Part shown: positions 37,851-48,091 of the stretch, piece by piece
Numbering within the stretch: the first letter of the stretch is position 1
Layout of the letters: every line of letters begins with the position of its first letter
Source: Zasmidium citrigriseum
Taxonomy: Eukaryota > Ascomycota > Dothideomycetes > Mycosphaerellales > Mycosphaerellaceae
Direction: 5' to 3'
Assembly: GCA_002786025.1 (NCBI GenBank)
Contig: NHNW01000046.1
Location: 310,001 to 374,000, forward strand
Length of the DNA: 64,000 bases
Translations under genes and position numbers: made by a program
The notes under the pieces: model-generated
The model's database searches: none
Seen by the model: the letters and a program-made list of their open reading frames with translations, nothing else
What the model was told of the DNA's origin: nothing

Positions 37851-38150
37851 AAATACTTAGAGGCTCGAGAGACGGTCGGAATTATACGTTTACTATATCG
37901 TTTAAGTAGGGGTTATAGGCTCGTTAATAAATAATAAACGGAGAGGGGTAGATAGGCGTATATAGGCGTATACTATAGAGTAAACTTTGTCCGTAGATAA
38001 CTTACTTAAATCTAGGAGTTCTAACTTAACTTTTAAATATTCGGAATCGCCGTGCGAATCTCTAGGTCCTATAGTTATTTATATAGTAGTATAACGTACG
38101 GTTATAGTATTAGAAATTAAGAAGGCGTTTAGTAGTAGTGTTAGTAGCGT

Positions 38151-38343
38151 ACACTCTGCATCCACCCGCCTTAGACGCTCCGCTTAGAAACCTCCACCAC
38201 CCGCGCTAAACCTATATAGGCAACCACTAAACATTGGTTGGACATTAATTAAGGAACTTCACTTAAGGATTTCAGGTTTCTATATAGGAGCGTCTGATTT
38301 AGGAGGTAGACACCAACCGCAGCCCCCACAAACAGACGTAGCC
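38151..38343. promoter_or_regulatory. Boundary and promoter region of the J-domain gene
   Basis: Normal CpA/TpG frequency returns within a few tens of bases at about 38,150. Two TATATAGG words occur at 38,212-38,220 and 38,281-38,288. The second lies about 60 bases before the start codon and could act as a TATA element. The start codon has the context GCCATGG. Confidence 0.35.
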
Positions 38344-39363
38344 ATGGCTAGCCCAATGGTCAACATCTTCCACGTCTACCTTATGGTAGACTATGCCACA
38401 GACCCCTATGAGACGCTTGGCCTAGATCAGGCTGACGCACCCACCACAGCTCAAGTTAAGGCTGCCTACAAGTCATTGGCGCTGTGGCTCCACCCAGACA
38501 AGGCTCAGTCGGAGGCTTTCGTCGAGACACACACTCGTCTCTTCCAAAAGATCCAGGACGCCCAAGAGGAGCTTCTCTCCGGCTATTTTGCTCGGACTAA
38601 GGGAGCGCATCACACTCACAAGGAGCGCAAGGCTATCCTCGAGGGCCCGCTCTCTCTCCACCAGCGTAACCTTGACTTCAAGGCCAAGCTGCGAGAGCGC
38701 CGCGAGGCCGCTATCGCCGCGAAAAAGATCCACCTGGAGAAGATTCCCCAGAATAAGGCTACCTACCAAGCCAAGGTTTCCGGCAAAGCCAAATCAGGCT
38801 ATCAGCCTAAAGCTGGGAGTGAGAATGGCAAGCAGCCTTCCAGATTCCAACAGCAAGCGCAGGAGAAGGCCACTCGCCCCGATATGAGTGGTTCTCTTCA
38901 CCAGTCTCGCGTGAGCAATAAGAGCGCTGCAAAGGCAAAGAAGCGCGAGAAGAAGGCCAATAGGCACGCAGCTCGTGAGCAGACCAAAGCGGAGACCGCG
39001 TGGGCCATCGCCACCGACAACGGCAAGAATGTGATCCTTTGCTCAGATGAGGAGATCGCTCACCGCGCCCACAAAGAGGTCCTCAGCGGCGCTCCCCGAT
39101 GCGTCTCTTTCGCAGAAGAGAAGAGGCGCGCTAACCTCACCTTGGCCAAAGAGACCAAAGTCGAGAAGTGGATTCAAGATGAGTATGTACCTCGCTTCAT
39201 CAAAGCGCGCGAGAAGCTCGAGCGCAAGGGGATCTTCATTCCCCCGGCGTCTGAGGCCGAGAGAGACTTGGGCGAGAGAATCGAGGCTGAGATTCGCCGC
39301 GAGGCTGAGGCATACTACGGCATCGATCCCCACGAATATCTCGAGCACGGCCCAGGTATCTGA
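38344..39363 (+). CDS. J-domain (DnaJ/Hsp40-like) protein, 339 aa
   Basis: Intronless. Residues 20-80 form a J domain: DPYETLGL opening, helix II AAYKSLALWLHPDK with the HPD motif at residues 50-52, then helix III. J domains stimulate Hsp70 ATPases. There is no Gly/Phe region or zinc finger, so it is a class C type. The rest is a Lys/Arg/Ala/Glu-rich, probably coiled-coil region with a strongly basic patch near residues 190-215. The start in a GCCATGG context is preferred; Met14 is an alternative close to the J domain. It is the first intact gene next to the RIP block. The client or location cannot be told. Codon use is normal, so it lies outside the mutated zone. Confidence 0.88.
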   Translation: MASPMVNIFHVYLMVDYATDPYETLGLDQADAPTTAQVKAAYKSLALWLHPDKAQSEAFVETHTRLFQKIQDAQEELLSGYFARTKGAHHTHKERKAILEGPLSLHQRNLDFKAKLRERREAAIAAKKIHLEKIPQNKATYQAKVSGKAKSGYQPKAGSENGKQPSRFQQQAQEKATRPDMSGSLHQSRVSNKSAAKAKKREKKANRHAAREQTKAETAWAIATDNGKNVILCSDEEIAHRAHKEVLSGAPRCVSFAEEKRRANLTLAKETKVEKWIQDEYVPRFIKAREKLERKGIFIPPASEAERDLGERIEAEIRREAEAYYGIDPHEYLEHGPGI

Positions 39364-39704
39364 AGGGCTCATCGAGAGCTCAGTACCTGATCCGATCGTG
39401 GAGATAAGGATCCTCGACATCGACGGTTCGTCATCCAGGTCAGGCTTCAGCTTGCTTAGATTGATACACCAGATTGTTTGCATTTTGCTTTTCAGGCGTT
39501 ACGGCGTTGGGTATTTCTCATTCCAGATTTTGATCTTACATAGATTGCGAAAGACACTTGCTCTACAACACAAACTCCTACTTCAATTTTCCACATTGGA
39601 CATGCTTGAACATGTTCTCACTGACATTACTTGGTTCCGTGCATTCCCATCGGGCTTCCACATGTTGGTTTCACACACACTTTCAGAGAGACCAACCAGA
39701 GCCT

Positions 39705-40769
39705 TTACAAGTCCCTCCACTCGATCGCTTCATAATGCCTCACACCATCGTCATCCTCCCAAAAGTCACCCTCTCGAGACCATCCCGGCAATACAATGAC
39801 TCCATCTCCATCATCTATGTCTGTACCATCTTCGTTCTGCTCGAGCCCATGCCACAGAAAGCCCTTCGCTCGAAGCTCCTCTTTTGTCAATTCCGTATCA
39901 ATGGACACATTGCACCAGTTTCTCACGACGAAGAGAGCTTCGAGTTTGTAACAGCCGCTCTGGATGTGATCATCGATGGTCATGATGGCTCTCTCGACGG
40001 AAGCATGATGCAGAGCGCCCCAGATTATGTTCAAGGACGATTTCCAGTGGCTGTTGACGAAGTCGATGCGGACCAGTTGAGTTGAAGTGTCAGACAGGAC
40101 TTGTTTCTCGAGGGTGTCGTTCTATTGCAGTGGAAGCTCCGCAGTTTCTCCGCTTGGCATTTCCAATCCATGCCACTCGAATCCTCTTCAACGGAGTTCG
40201 GTGCGAGGTAGAGTGGTGGAGATGACAGCGACGCAAGTTGCTTTGTACTTGATTGGACCACCTATGCTGAGACTAATGATCTTGTAGCAATCTCGCTTCA
40301 GGTGGCAAGCGATGCGATCAAGAAGCACTCAAGGAGGTTCATCGACCAGCAAATTGTTGAAGCCTAGGAAAGTGTCATCTCCGACCGGCGAGTTATTGAT
40401 GAAGGTCAAGTCGACAAGGCTGGGCTCTGTTTGGTCGAATCCTGGAGACATGATAACGCGAATATTACACTATGTAGCGTATTGGTCGCATGGACGTTGG
40501 GACGAGAGACTCTCTCGTGATGGTCGAGGCACCCAGGCTGTGCCGCAGCCACAGTAAAGGTGGAGTCACATTAAGGTTTCACCGGCGCCAAACTCAAACT
40601 GCTCCTTCCCTTTGTGGAGTCTAAGCTGCAAGTTCAATGTCAATGAGACACGGGCTCCGTGTAATGTCAATGAACTTTCATCTTCTCGATATCGTCGTGT
40701 GCATTGAATTCGTCTATGGGCCTCGGTGAGGTACGGAGTCAAAGGCGCACCAAAGAGATCCGAGGACAT
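39705..40769 (-). pseudogene. Possible decayed or multi-exon gene, unrecognised
   Basis: Several minus-strand segments look coding but do not join cleanly. A 67-codon segment starts at 40,769. A segment reading about 40 codons from Met at 40,451 follows an in-frame TAG. A last segment at 39,705-40,110, preceded by a plausible acceptor (CAATAG), is acidic at its end (EDGTDIDDGDG) with WCNVSIDTELT and WHGLEQ. Joining them needs introns of which at least one is not evident. I recognise no family. Either a rapidly evolving gene with introns I could not place or a pseudogene. Between 39,364 and 39,704 I see nothing. Confidence 0.35.
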
Positions 40770-40918
40770 AGGCTATTGCTTACCAACCGTGAAAGTGGGT
40801 GCGCTAGGTGAACGATGTAATCGCTCTTTACACATCGTCAACTCTGCATTCTCTTCCATCGTTCGTCTTCCTCGTCCAAGCCTAGTTCACCTCTGCTCAC
40901 CATATCATAGATACAAAA

Positions 40919-41560
40919 ATGTCATCCGGCCCCTCCCTCGCCCCCCTCACCAAACCCTTCCTCGGCGCCCCCATCGAAATCTGTATCGTAACCCCAAACC
41001 TCCACCAAACCCTCAACGGCCTCATCAAACTCGGCATCGGCCCCTTCAAAATCTTCCACTTCACGCCCCAAACCGTCACAGATCAGACTTTCAGAGGCCA
41101 ACCAGCGGAGTTCAGCATCGATGTGGCGTTCGCCGAGCAAGGGAGCATGGTTTGGGAAGTGATGCAACCTGTGGCTGGACCGACGTTGATGGGTGAGTTC
41201 CTGCAGATGACGGGTGGGAAGGGTGGGATTCAGCATGTGGCGTTTGATTGTAACGACGGGAAGGTGGGGAGTGAGGGGGGTTTGGTTGGAGAGAGAGCGA
41301 GGGAGGACGCGAGGAGACGGAGGGGGAAGTTTGAGGCGAGAGGTGAGAGCTATTGACTTGACTTACAATTGATAGCGAGCTGACCTTATGTAGGATTCCC
41401 GCTAGCGCAGTCTGGACTCTGGCATGGCAAGAAGGGAACTTGCGAGTTCATGTTCTTCGACACGACAGGTGCCATCAACACGTGCTTTGAAAGCTATGTC
41501 TTTTCAGATGATTGGGAGGATCCCGAAGATGTTGAGACCTACCCGCCCAATCAGCAATGA
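40919..41560 (+). CDS. VOC-family (glyoxalase/bleomycin-resistance fold) protein, 196 aa
   Basis: Exons 40,919-41,342 and 41,394-41,560, joined by a 51-base intron (GTGAGA...TGTAG). The N-terminal strand block PIEICIVTPNLHQTL-x-GIGPF and the later GGIQHVAFD block are the two metal-site regions of the vicinal-oxygen-chelate fold, with His in IQHVAF and a final strand block CEFMFFDTTG. The C-terminus includes a Glu/Asp-rich segment. Substrate cannot be predicted; fungal relatives occur as stand-alone enzymes or in secondary-metabolism clusters. An Arg/Glu-rich, low-complexity insert (residues 118-140) is unusual. No signal peptide. It ends 63 bases before the convergent GH32 gene. Confidence 0.75.
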
Positions 41561-41623
41561 GTTGGTTGCATCTTGCGCGATGTATTGTCGTTCATTTCGA
41601 TATGGTCACTGGAATGTACCTCC

Positions 41624-43421
41624 TCAGAACATCTTCATACTTCCCATCCCGCTCTCGGTGACATTCCCTTTCACAGTTCCATTCCCATCAGCTTGTGGCG
41701 CCCAAGTGTCTCTCAAACTCCAAACAGCCACGCTACTTCCTGCATCTTCAGGAACGCCACCGACATAGATGGCGAGAGTATCCAGCCTCCGTTCTGGGAA
41801 GAAGGTCACAGTCCCGGCTTGCTGTGCCCCATTCAAAAACATCTCCAAGATCGAATTATCGTATAGCAAGCTCAAAGACCAAGTCGTGCTATTGGGTGCC
41901 AGAACGCCCTCCTCCGAGAACTTGTCCGTGAAGTAGGGGTTGTCGAATCCCTTGACGTTGCCTCGGTTGATCCAGATGCCTGGAGAGCCTGCAGCGTTGA
42001 TGCCGCCGGAGATGTATTCGCCGGAGATTGAGGAAGAGATGGTGAAGTTTGCGGTGCCTTGCAGTGTTGAGGTGAGGTTGGTGATGTTGGCTTCCATGTA
42101 GAAAGCACCAGATTCCACATCCCCGAAGTAGGTCAAGAGTGTTCCGTTGCCCAAAGAGCTATTGAATGCCAGCTCCTGGTCAATCACAGCTGAGATATTG
42201 TGAATACCAGAGATCAAATCGTATCCTCTCGCGGACACGTTCGCGATATAGTGCTCGCGGGGCACAGTCATGGCACTGCGAAACTGACCATGCTCGAGTA
42301 AGCCTGTTGGAACGATCTGGGTATACTGCCAGTTCGAGGCCCAACCAAGGGCAATCTGAGGCTCGTTGGCAGGTACGCCATGGAAGAATTGCGCAGCGTA
42401 GTTGTCCTTGGCAAAATCCGTGAATCTTGTGGCGTCATCGAAAGGCTCGAAGTGTGTGCCGTTGAAGTCTCCTACGAAGTACTCCGAGATGCTGCCACCA
42501 CGAGGACCGCCAGGATTGAGAGAGATAATCAGAAACCAGACTGGATCTCCTCCCTTCATTGGCATCTGTAGTAGATTCGGGCACTCGTACTGCGTTCCCA
42601 AATAACCGTGCTTTGTAAAGTTGGATGCATGACTCCACTCTTTCAAGTCTGGAGAAGTGTAAACTCCGATCACATATTCTGCGGCGTAGGCGATGACCAT
42701 GACCCAGTTTTGACTTTGCTCGTGCCAAATGACATATGGATCACGGAATTGGGTTGAATTGATGTTGAGCACTGGGTTGCCTTCGTAGGCTTCGAAGGTG
42801 TAGCCGTCATCTCGTGAGTAGGCGATCGCCTGGTACTGGATGCCTGCCTCGCCACCAGGATATTCTGCCAATGTGTAGATGGCTACTACGCCGTTGTCTT
42901 GGTCTGGAAAGAAGCCTGAAGTGTTGTTGGAGTCGACTACGGCGGAGCCACTGAAGACGTATGTATAGTTGTTCGGCGGCCACACAGCAATCTTCTGGTT
43001 CTCCCAAGTATATAGATCCCGCGATGTAGCATGACCCCAGTGCTGGGCGTAGTCAGCAGCGACTTCTTGGGAAGAGGTCTCAATCTTTCTCATACCTGGT
43101 TGCCGGCCACTGGAGTGAGCGGATTGTACTGATAATAAAGATGCCAAGTTCCTGAAGGATCTCTGTGCATGCCATTGGGATCTGTGCTCATATGAACTTG
43201 TTGAACTTGCAGAATTTACGTGATGTGGGGTTCATACCGTTCATGAAATACCTCGGTGGCGAGAAGTGGACTCTGGGTCTGAGATAATCAGTGTAATTGC
43301 CAGGCACAGGAGTATCCGTTGGAACACCCGGGGCATAGTAACTCGACGTTGGATCTGCAGCTTGTGCCAATGCTTGCTGGACAAGCAGAGCAGCTGCTGG
43401 TAGTGTGCTTCCGAGCAGCAT
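41624..43421 (-). CDS. Secreted GH32 beta-fructofuranosidase (invertase/inulinase type), 562 aa
   Basis: Exons (minus) 43,421-43,238, 43,181-43,096 and 43,042-41,624, with introns of 56 and 53 bases. A signal peptide ([21 protein letters not shown]) opens the protein; a Met 13 residues upstream (43,460) is possible but worse for secretion. The first intron splits the Asp codon of the FMNDPNG motif, whose Asp is the nucleophile. Further GH32 motifs are QFRDPYV (transition-state stabiliser) and YECPNL (acid/base Glu). The C-terminal beta-sandwich region follows. Many NxS/T sites fit a secreted glycoprotein. It hydrolyses sucrose or fructans outside the cell. Invertase and inulinase cannot be separated here. 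Confidence 0.93.
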
Positions 43422-43460
43422 CTTGAAAAGGTGAATGTAAACGAAAAAAAGACCCTCCAA

Positions 43461-44149
43461 AGGCCGGTCAAAGCCAATCGAGACCTACGAACAGACTTCC
43501 CCTCCCATATATACCCCTCACACTCACATCAAAACATCACCATTCCAAAACCCAAGCATGACGGCGTCTGCACCTTGCGGGCCGACTACATCATTCCCAC
43601 GCGGCAAGCCAGCTATGAAGTGCCTAGGCGGGAACCTTCGGCAGCTGGTTCCTGGAGATCGTGCATTTGCATGGCGGGGTCTCCACCGCCAGCCCCGTTT
43701 GGAGCAAAAGATGGAGTCGACCTGGTCGGCGGTATCGCGGTCAGATTTTGTAATGGCGCTCGGCATGCCGTGTGCCACGGAGGGCAAGCATTTCGATGGT
43801 GGAGGGACGTCGGCGGTATTTGAAGGAGTGAGACATTGGGAGAGCTCGTGTCGAGGGTGGAAGGATTCGAGTGGAGTGGTGACGAAGTCACTGGGTATTT
43901 TCTCAAGAGCTACGAAGCTTTTGAAGCCGTTCAATTGATCGCTGATGGATCAGACGATGACTGCAACTGGTGAGATGGTCTTCAGGACGAAATGAAGACA
44001 AAGTGATTCCTCCATGGCGCGGACCCAACCCCGTTCAGCGGCTCCACGCGGGAGCCCCGCAAGTGAATGTCCACGTAGCTCCAATCCAACATCACCAACT
44101 TCAACTTCAATCCGTCTCACACACTCCTTCAACAACACTCCTTACCGCA
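43461..44149. other. Divergent intergenic region, GH32 to STE24
   Basis: Separates the divergent GH32 and STE24 genes. Open frames exist on both strands (43,524-43,934 minus; 43,558-43,938 plus) but overlap each other antisense, lack recognisable domains and have Pro/Arg/Ser-rich composition typical of chance frames in GC-rich DNA. No gene is called. Confidence 0.4.
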
Positions 44150-45640
44150 ATGGACCTCCTCCAGCGCGCAGCCACCTGGCTGGACTCCTCGCAAATCCCC
44201 TGGAAACCCCTGATCATTGCGTTCGGCATCGGCGAATTCGCCCTCGAAACCTACCTCCTCGCCCGCCAATACCGTGTCCTGAACCAGAAGAAAATCCCCA
44301 AAGAATTGCAAAAAGAAGTCGATCAACCCACATTCGATAAATCACAAGCCTACGGGCGCGCGAAAGCGCAGTTCGGGCTTGTGAAGAGCGCATTTGGACT
44401 GTTGAAGAACTGCCTGGTCATAACGCAAGATGTGCTTCCCCTCGCTTGGTCCCTGTCCTCATACGCCTTGAAAAACTATGCGCCGCGATGGATGCCCACA
44501 GGCGAGATTGCGACGAGCTTACTGTTCATCTTCGGATTCCAGATCGTGGAGACGATAATCGACCTTCCCTTCGGCTTATACTACCACTTCGTCCTGGAAG
44601 AGAAATTCGGATTCAACAAACAAACCTACTCCCTCTACTTCACCGACAAAATCAAAGCCATCCTCCTCAGCATCGCCTTCGGCGTGCCCATCGGCGCAGC
44701 CTTCCTCAAAATCATCCAGTCAACAGGCAAGAACTTCTTCTTCTACATCTGGCTCTTCATGCTCGCGGTGCAGCTCATCGGAATCACAATCTACCCAACC
44801 TTCATCGTCCCGCTCTTCAACAAACTCACACCCCTCGAACCGGGCGAACTGAAAGAACGCGTCGAAGGCCTCGCCGAACGCCTCTCCTTCCCCCTTGCCG
44901 AACTCCAAGTCATCGACGGCTCGAAACGCTCCGCGCACTCAAACGCCTACTTCACCGGCCTGCCCTTCCTGCCCAAGAAAATCGTAATTTACGATACCCT
45001 CCTCGAAAAAGCCGAGACGAAAGAAGTCGAAGCCGTACTCGCGCACGAGCTGGGACATTGGAAGATGGGACATACAACCAAGTTACTAGGAATTGCCTCT
45101 GGACATTTGTTCTTCATGTTCGGGCTCTTTAGTATCTTTATTGATAATGGGAGTCTTTATGAGGCTTTTGGGTTTTTGACGGAGAAGCCGATTGTAATTG
45201 GGTTTATTCTGTTTAATGATATCTTGAGTCCGTTGGATTCGCTGGTGAAGTTGGGGATGAATTCGCTGACGAGGAAGTTTGAGTTTGAGGCTGGTATGTT
45301 GAAGATTTTTGAGAGGGATGAGCATTTTGGGAACTGACAGTGGTTTGCAGATGACTTCTCCAAGAAATTGGGCTACGCTCAGGAACTCGCTGGCTCGTTG
45401 ATCAAGTTACAGATCCAGAATCTGTCATCGATGGTATACTATACCACCCGATATCAAAGCAGAGACATTGAGCTGACTTGAATCTTCTAGGATGCTGACC
45501 CAATGTACTCCGCGTACCACTATTCCCACCCCATCCTCACCGAGCGTCTAAAAGCAGTGGGCTGGACTAGCGAAAAGAAGATTTCAAATGAGAAGCCCAA
45601 AATCGGCGAGGCGAACGGAGAGCCTAGAAAGGAGTTGTAG
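44150..45640 (+). CDS. STE24: CAAX prenyl protease 1 (Ste24), 458 aa
   Basis: Exons 44,150-45,293, 45,351-45,433 and 45,491-45,640. Start at the Met of MDLLQRAATWL; the upstream frame is leader sequence. Length is near that of yeast Ste24. The zinc site HELGH is at residues 299-303 in AVLAHELGHWKMGH, with the third ligand in EFEAD (Glu378), whose Asp codon is split by intron 1. Several hydrophobic segments (about residues 15-35, 105-125, 155-180, 200-220, 320-360) match the seven-helix membrane barrel. It sits in ER and inner nuclear membranes and removes the last three residues of farnesylated CAAX proteins; in yeast it also trims a-factor. Convergent with the next gene on the minus strand. 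Confidence 0.95.
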
Positions 45641-45960
45641 AATTTTATATAAAAGCTGTAGATGCTGGCGTTCCGGCGGTGGCTGGGACAGCTGCTTGTG
45701 AAAAATATCATGTAGCATAGCGGAGCGCTGTTGACGCCGCTGAAGGACGTTTCAAGACTCCCTAAGAGCAAGCGATTCCAATCATCTCCTGTCTTGGTGT
45801 GCATCGAATGGCCATTCAAGCTCCTTCCTTCTTAGGCTGAGCACGGAGTCGGACTGGCGCGGTAGGGAGATGGGTCGAAGTACTGGCTGTTGAGATGTTA
45901 GTACACGACTTGTCCGTGCCGATTTAGGCCAAGTAGTCATCAAGGAAGACTTACCGTCAC

Positions 45961-46869
45961 CTAGCCACCGGCACTGCTCGCCTTGCGCGCCTCCTTCTCC
46001 TTCTCCTTCCGACGTGCTTTCTTCGACGGTCGCTCGTTCTCTGCCATGGAATCATCCTCTAGCTTGATGGAGACGGAAGCATCGCGCGAGCGTTTCATGC
46101 CCTTTGAGATATTGGGATGGACCGAGTCTTCCCGTTTGATCGGCGTTTCTTCCTTGATAGTCGGCACGCTGCTTGTCGACTTCTTGTCCTTCTTGTGTTT
46201 GGGCTTCTTGAAGACGGGGCTGTCGCTCGGCTCGATCGAAGGCTTCACTGACCATTCCTGGTCGATCCCAAGCTCTGGTTTGATCGATGGTTCGCGTTTC
46301 ACTGTGGGCGTGGCTTTTGAAGGGTTTCCGTGCTTGGCCTTGGGTTTCTTTGAAGTTGTGATGATTTGGCCCATGTCATCTGAAGAATCGAGCTCATTCT
46401 TGAATTTGACGGGGAGCTCGCGTTGAGGTGAAGGCGCGCGGCTGCTCATGACCTCCGACTTTATCGATGGCTCACTCTTGACGGATTCCATGTCTCCCAA
46501 GTCTTTCGCATTTTTCTTCGACTTCTTCGACTTTCTCGGCGGCTGGTAAAGTTGACCTTGAGGTGAAGGCGCGCGACTGCTCAGGACTTCCGACTTTATC
46601 GAAGGCTCACTCTTGACAGATTCCACGTCTCCCATGTCTTTCGACCTCTTCTTCGACTTCTTTGACTTTTTCGGCAGCTGGTACAATGCACCTTTCTCGG
46701 CTGTTGATTCTAAATCCGAGTCGAGTTTGATCTCCCGATTCACTGACGAGTGTCGGCTGGTGCCAGGTTCCAACTTGGTCGAGGATTTCCATAGTACGGG
46801 CAAGTCGTTGTCGGATTCGTAGACGGAAGGCTCGCTTTTGATAGATGGCTCGCGTTTCACTTCAGGTTC
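45961..46869 (-). CDS. Continuation of the SUMO-motif-rich protein after an in-frame TAG
   Basis: Reads in the same frame as the upstream gene part, directly after TAG at 46,870-46,872, for about 302 codons. There is no ATG near the start (the first candidate is GTG), which speaks against an independent gene. It contains about eleven psi-Lys-x-Glu motifs (for example VKSE, IKSE, VKRE, IKPE, IKRE, IKLE) and two tandem copies of a unit of about 43 residues (46,430-46,690) with SKKSKK and SSRAPSP segments. The C-terminus is very basic (KKARRKEKEKEARK). Psi-Lys-x-Glu is the SUMO-acceptor consensus. A nuclear, SUMO-regulated role is inferred. It may be expressed by readthrough, or be lost. Confidence 0.55.
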   Translation of the reverse strand, partial: EPEVKREPSIKSEPSVYESDNDLPVLWKSSTKLEPGTSRHSSVNREIKLDSDLESTAEKGALYQLPKKSKKSKKRSKDMGDVESVKSEPSIKSEVLSSRAPSPQGQLYQPPRKSKKSKKNAKDLGDMESVKSEPSIKSEVMSSRAPSPQRELPVKFKNELDSSDDMGQIITTSKKPKAKHGNPSKATPTVKREPSIKPELGIDQEWSVKPSIEPSDSPVFKKPKHKKDKKSTSSVPTIKEETPIKREDSVHPNISKGMKRSRDASVSIKLEDDSMAENERPSKKARRKEKEKEARKASSAGG

Positions 46870-47850
46870 CTAACCTTTGGCTCCCGCTGAAGCATCCTGC
46901 TCTGCTTTGCGCGCCCTCTTCCTCGCCCTCTTCGAAGCTTTGTCGTCGGCTTCTTCGGTCTTGATCTCCACGGAATCCGGTTTCTCGGGCTCCGGTTCTG
47001 CCTTGATCTCGGGTTCCTGCTTGATTGCCTGTTTCCTCTCGGCCTGGCGTGCTTTCTTTGCAAGCTTGCGAGCAGCCTTATCCTGTGCGGTCTTAGCATT
47101 CTTTGGAACAATCACTTCGCCGTTGAGGTCATGTTCTACTACCACTGGAGGATCGCCGTTCTGCTTGACCACTGGTGCGCCATCCCTTTCGCCGACCTCG
47201 CCCACGATCTCCCTTTGAGACTGTTCATAATCCTCCTTTTTCTGCCACGTATCGCTGTAGGCTGTCATGGAGTCCGCATATGGAGTGTTGGCGCCGGTGC
47301 CCGCTTGGCTTTCGGCTTTGATCGAAGCATCACTATCGTCCCAGTCGGCCTTTCTCTTCTTACTAGGTTGATTCTCCTTCCCTGCCTTCTCTGCCTTTTC
47401 TCGCTGAATCCTCTCTTTCTTCTCTCGTTTCTTCCTCGTCTTCTCGTCCTCGACCTTTGCCTGACTCTCCTCAATCACAGCATCCACACGTGTGTCGTCG
47501 CCAGGGTGTGATTGTCCGTCGGCGATGCCAGGGGCCGCATTCCTGACTGCATCTTCACCAAATCTCTCAACCAGCTGCTCTTTGGTCTCGACCGGCAGGG
47601 ATTCTCCACGCAGTCCAGTCTCGATGCGGCGGAGATGGTGTATTGCCCAACCACCAGCTGGCCCAGACTTGGGGCCATGGCGAACGCCGTCGGTGGAAAG
47701 CCAGGCATCGGGGTGCATCCAAGGAGCATGTAGCGAGCGTCTCAGGTATTCAGCCAAAGGATCAGCGGCTTGTTCTGCAGTGAGCTCTTTCGTAAGCTCG
47801 TCGTGTTCGACAATCGGCGGGAAGGCGAAGGTTTTCTGTGATTGCGCCAT
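46870..47850 (-). CDS. Lysine-rich protein with SUMO-consensus motifs, N-terminal part, 326 aa
   Basis: Starts at Met 47,850. Residues 1-80 form the only compact region (EYLRRSLHAPWMHPDAWLS... WAIHHLRRIE), which I do not recognise as a named domain. Residues 125-165 are a Lys/Arg/Glu helix with possible nuclear localisation signals (KKREKKER, KKRK). The tail has IKAE, IKQE, IKAE and IKTE, four psi-Lys-x-Glu motifs of the kind continuing after the stop. A single TAG separates this part from the downstream frame of similar composition. Divergent from the bL34m gene, with 241 bases between starts. Confidence 0.65.
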   Translation of the reverse strand: MAQSQKTFAFPPIVEHDELTKELTAEQAADPLAEYLRRSLHAPWMHPDAWLSTDGVRHGPKSGPAGGWAIHHLRRIETGLRGESLPVETKEQLVERFGEDAVRNAAPGIADGQSHPGDDTRVDAVIEESQAKVEDEKTRKKREKKERIQREKAEKAGKENQPSKKRKADWDDSDASIKAESQAGTGANTPYADSMTAYSDTWQKKEDYEQSQREIVGEVGERDGAPVVKQNGDPPVVVEHDLNGEVIVPKNAKTAQDKAARKLAKKARQAERKQAIKQEPEIKAEPEPEKPDSVEIKTEEADDKASKRARKRARKAEQDASAGAKG

Positions 47851-48091
47851 TCCTCGATCTCCAAGCTGGCAAGGCGGTTGAATGTGCTGTCGCGCTCGTT
47901 AGCGCTTGAAATGCGGTGAGGTTCGAAGAGAAGGTCAAGTCGCAAAAGTGAAGTCGATAAATTCGACGATCGACAAGGCAGGGCAACTCAACCGAGGAAA
48001 AGTGGGGCACTCCCGAGCAGCCCGCAACTCTCCTTCGACGACGGCGGCAACGACATCCAACGTGCGAACAATTACCACACACACATCGACA

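Larger units (their letters stand above)
1..38150. mobile_element. RIP-saturated block of three nested mobile elements
   Basis: CpA and TpG are nearly missing over long stretches while TpA, CpG and CTAG-like words abound. This is the footprint of repeat-induced point mutation (C to T at CpA on either strand) in filamentous ascomycetes. Frames can be followed for hundreds of codons if TAG/TAA is read as former CAG/CAA, so the block is decayed coding DNA and not random AT-rich sequence. No intact gene was found. The outer element seems the most saturated; the LTR-element interior keeps more CpA and TpG. The block ends abruptly near 38,150. Confidence 0.93.

Noticed and set aside
43043..43147. 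Met at 43,147 as start of the GH32 gene
   Set aside because: It lies next to intron 2. Using the three exons restores signal peptide, the FMNDPNG motif and frame.
43524..43938. Genes between GH32 and STE24
   Set aside because: Two long frames overlap antisense; neither shows a domain, signal peptide or introns.
43970..44149. Sixty-residue N-terminal extension of Ste24
   Set aside because: Pro/His/Gln-rich leader without similarity to Ste24; Met at 44,150 gives the usual length.
44446..45132. 228-codon plus-strand frame inside STE24
   Set aside because: Arg/His/Pro-rich shadow in another frame of the Ste24 coding sequence.
46613..47511. Plus-strand frames opposite the SUMO-motif gene
   Set aside because: Phe/Ser/Leu-rich antisense mirror of a Lys/Glu-rich coding strand.
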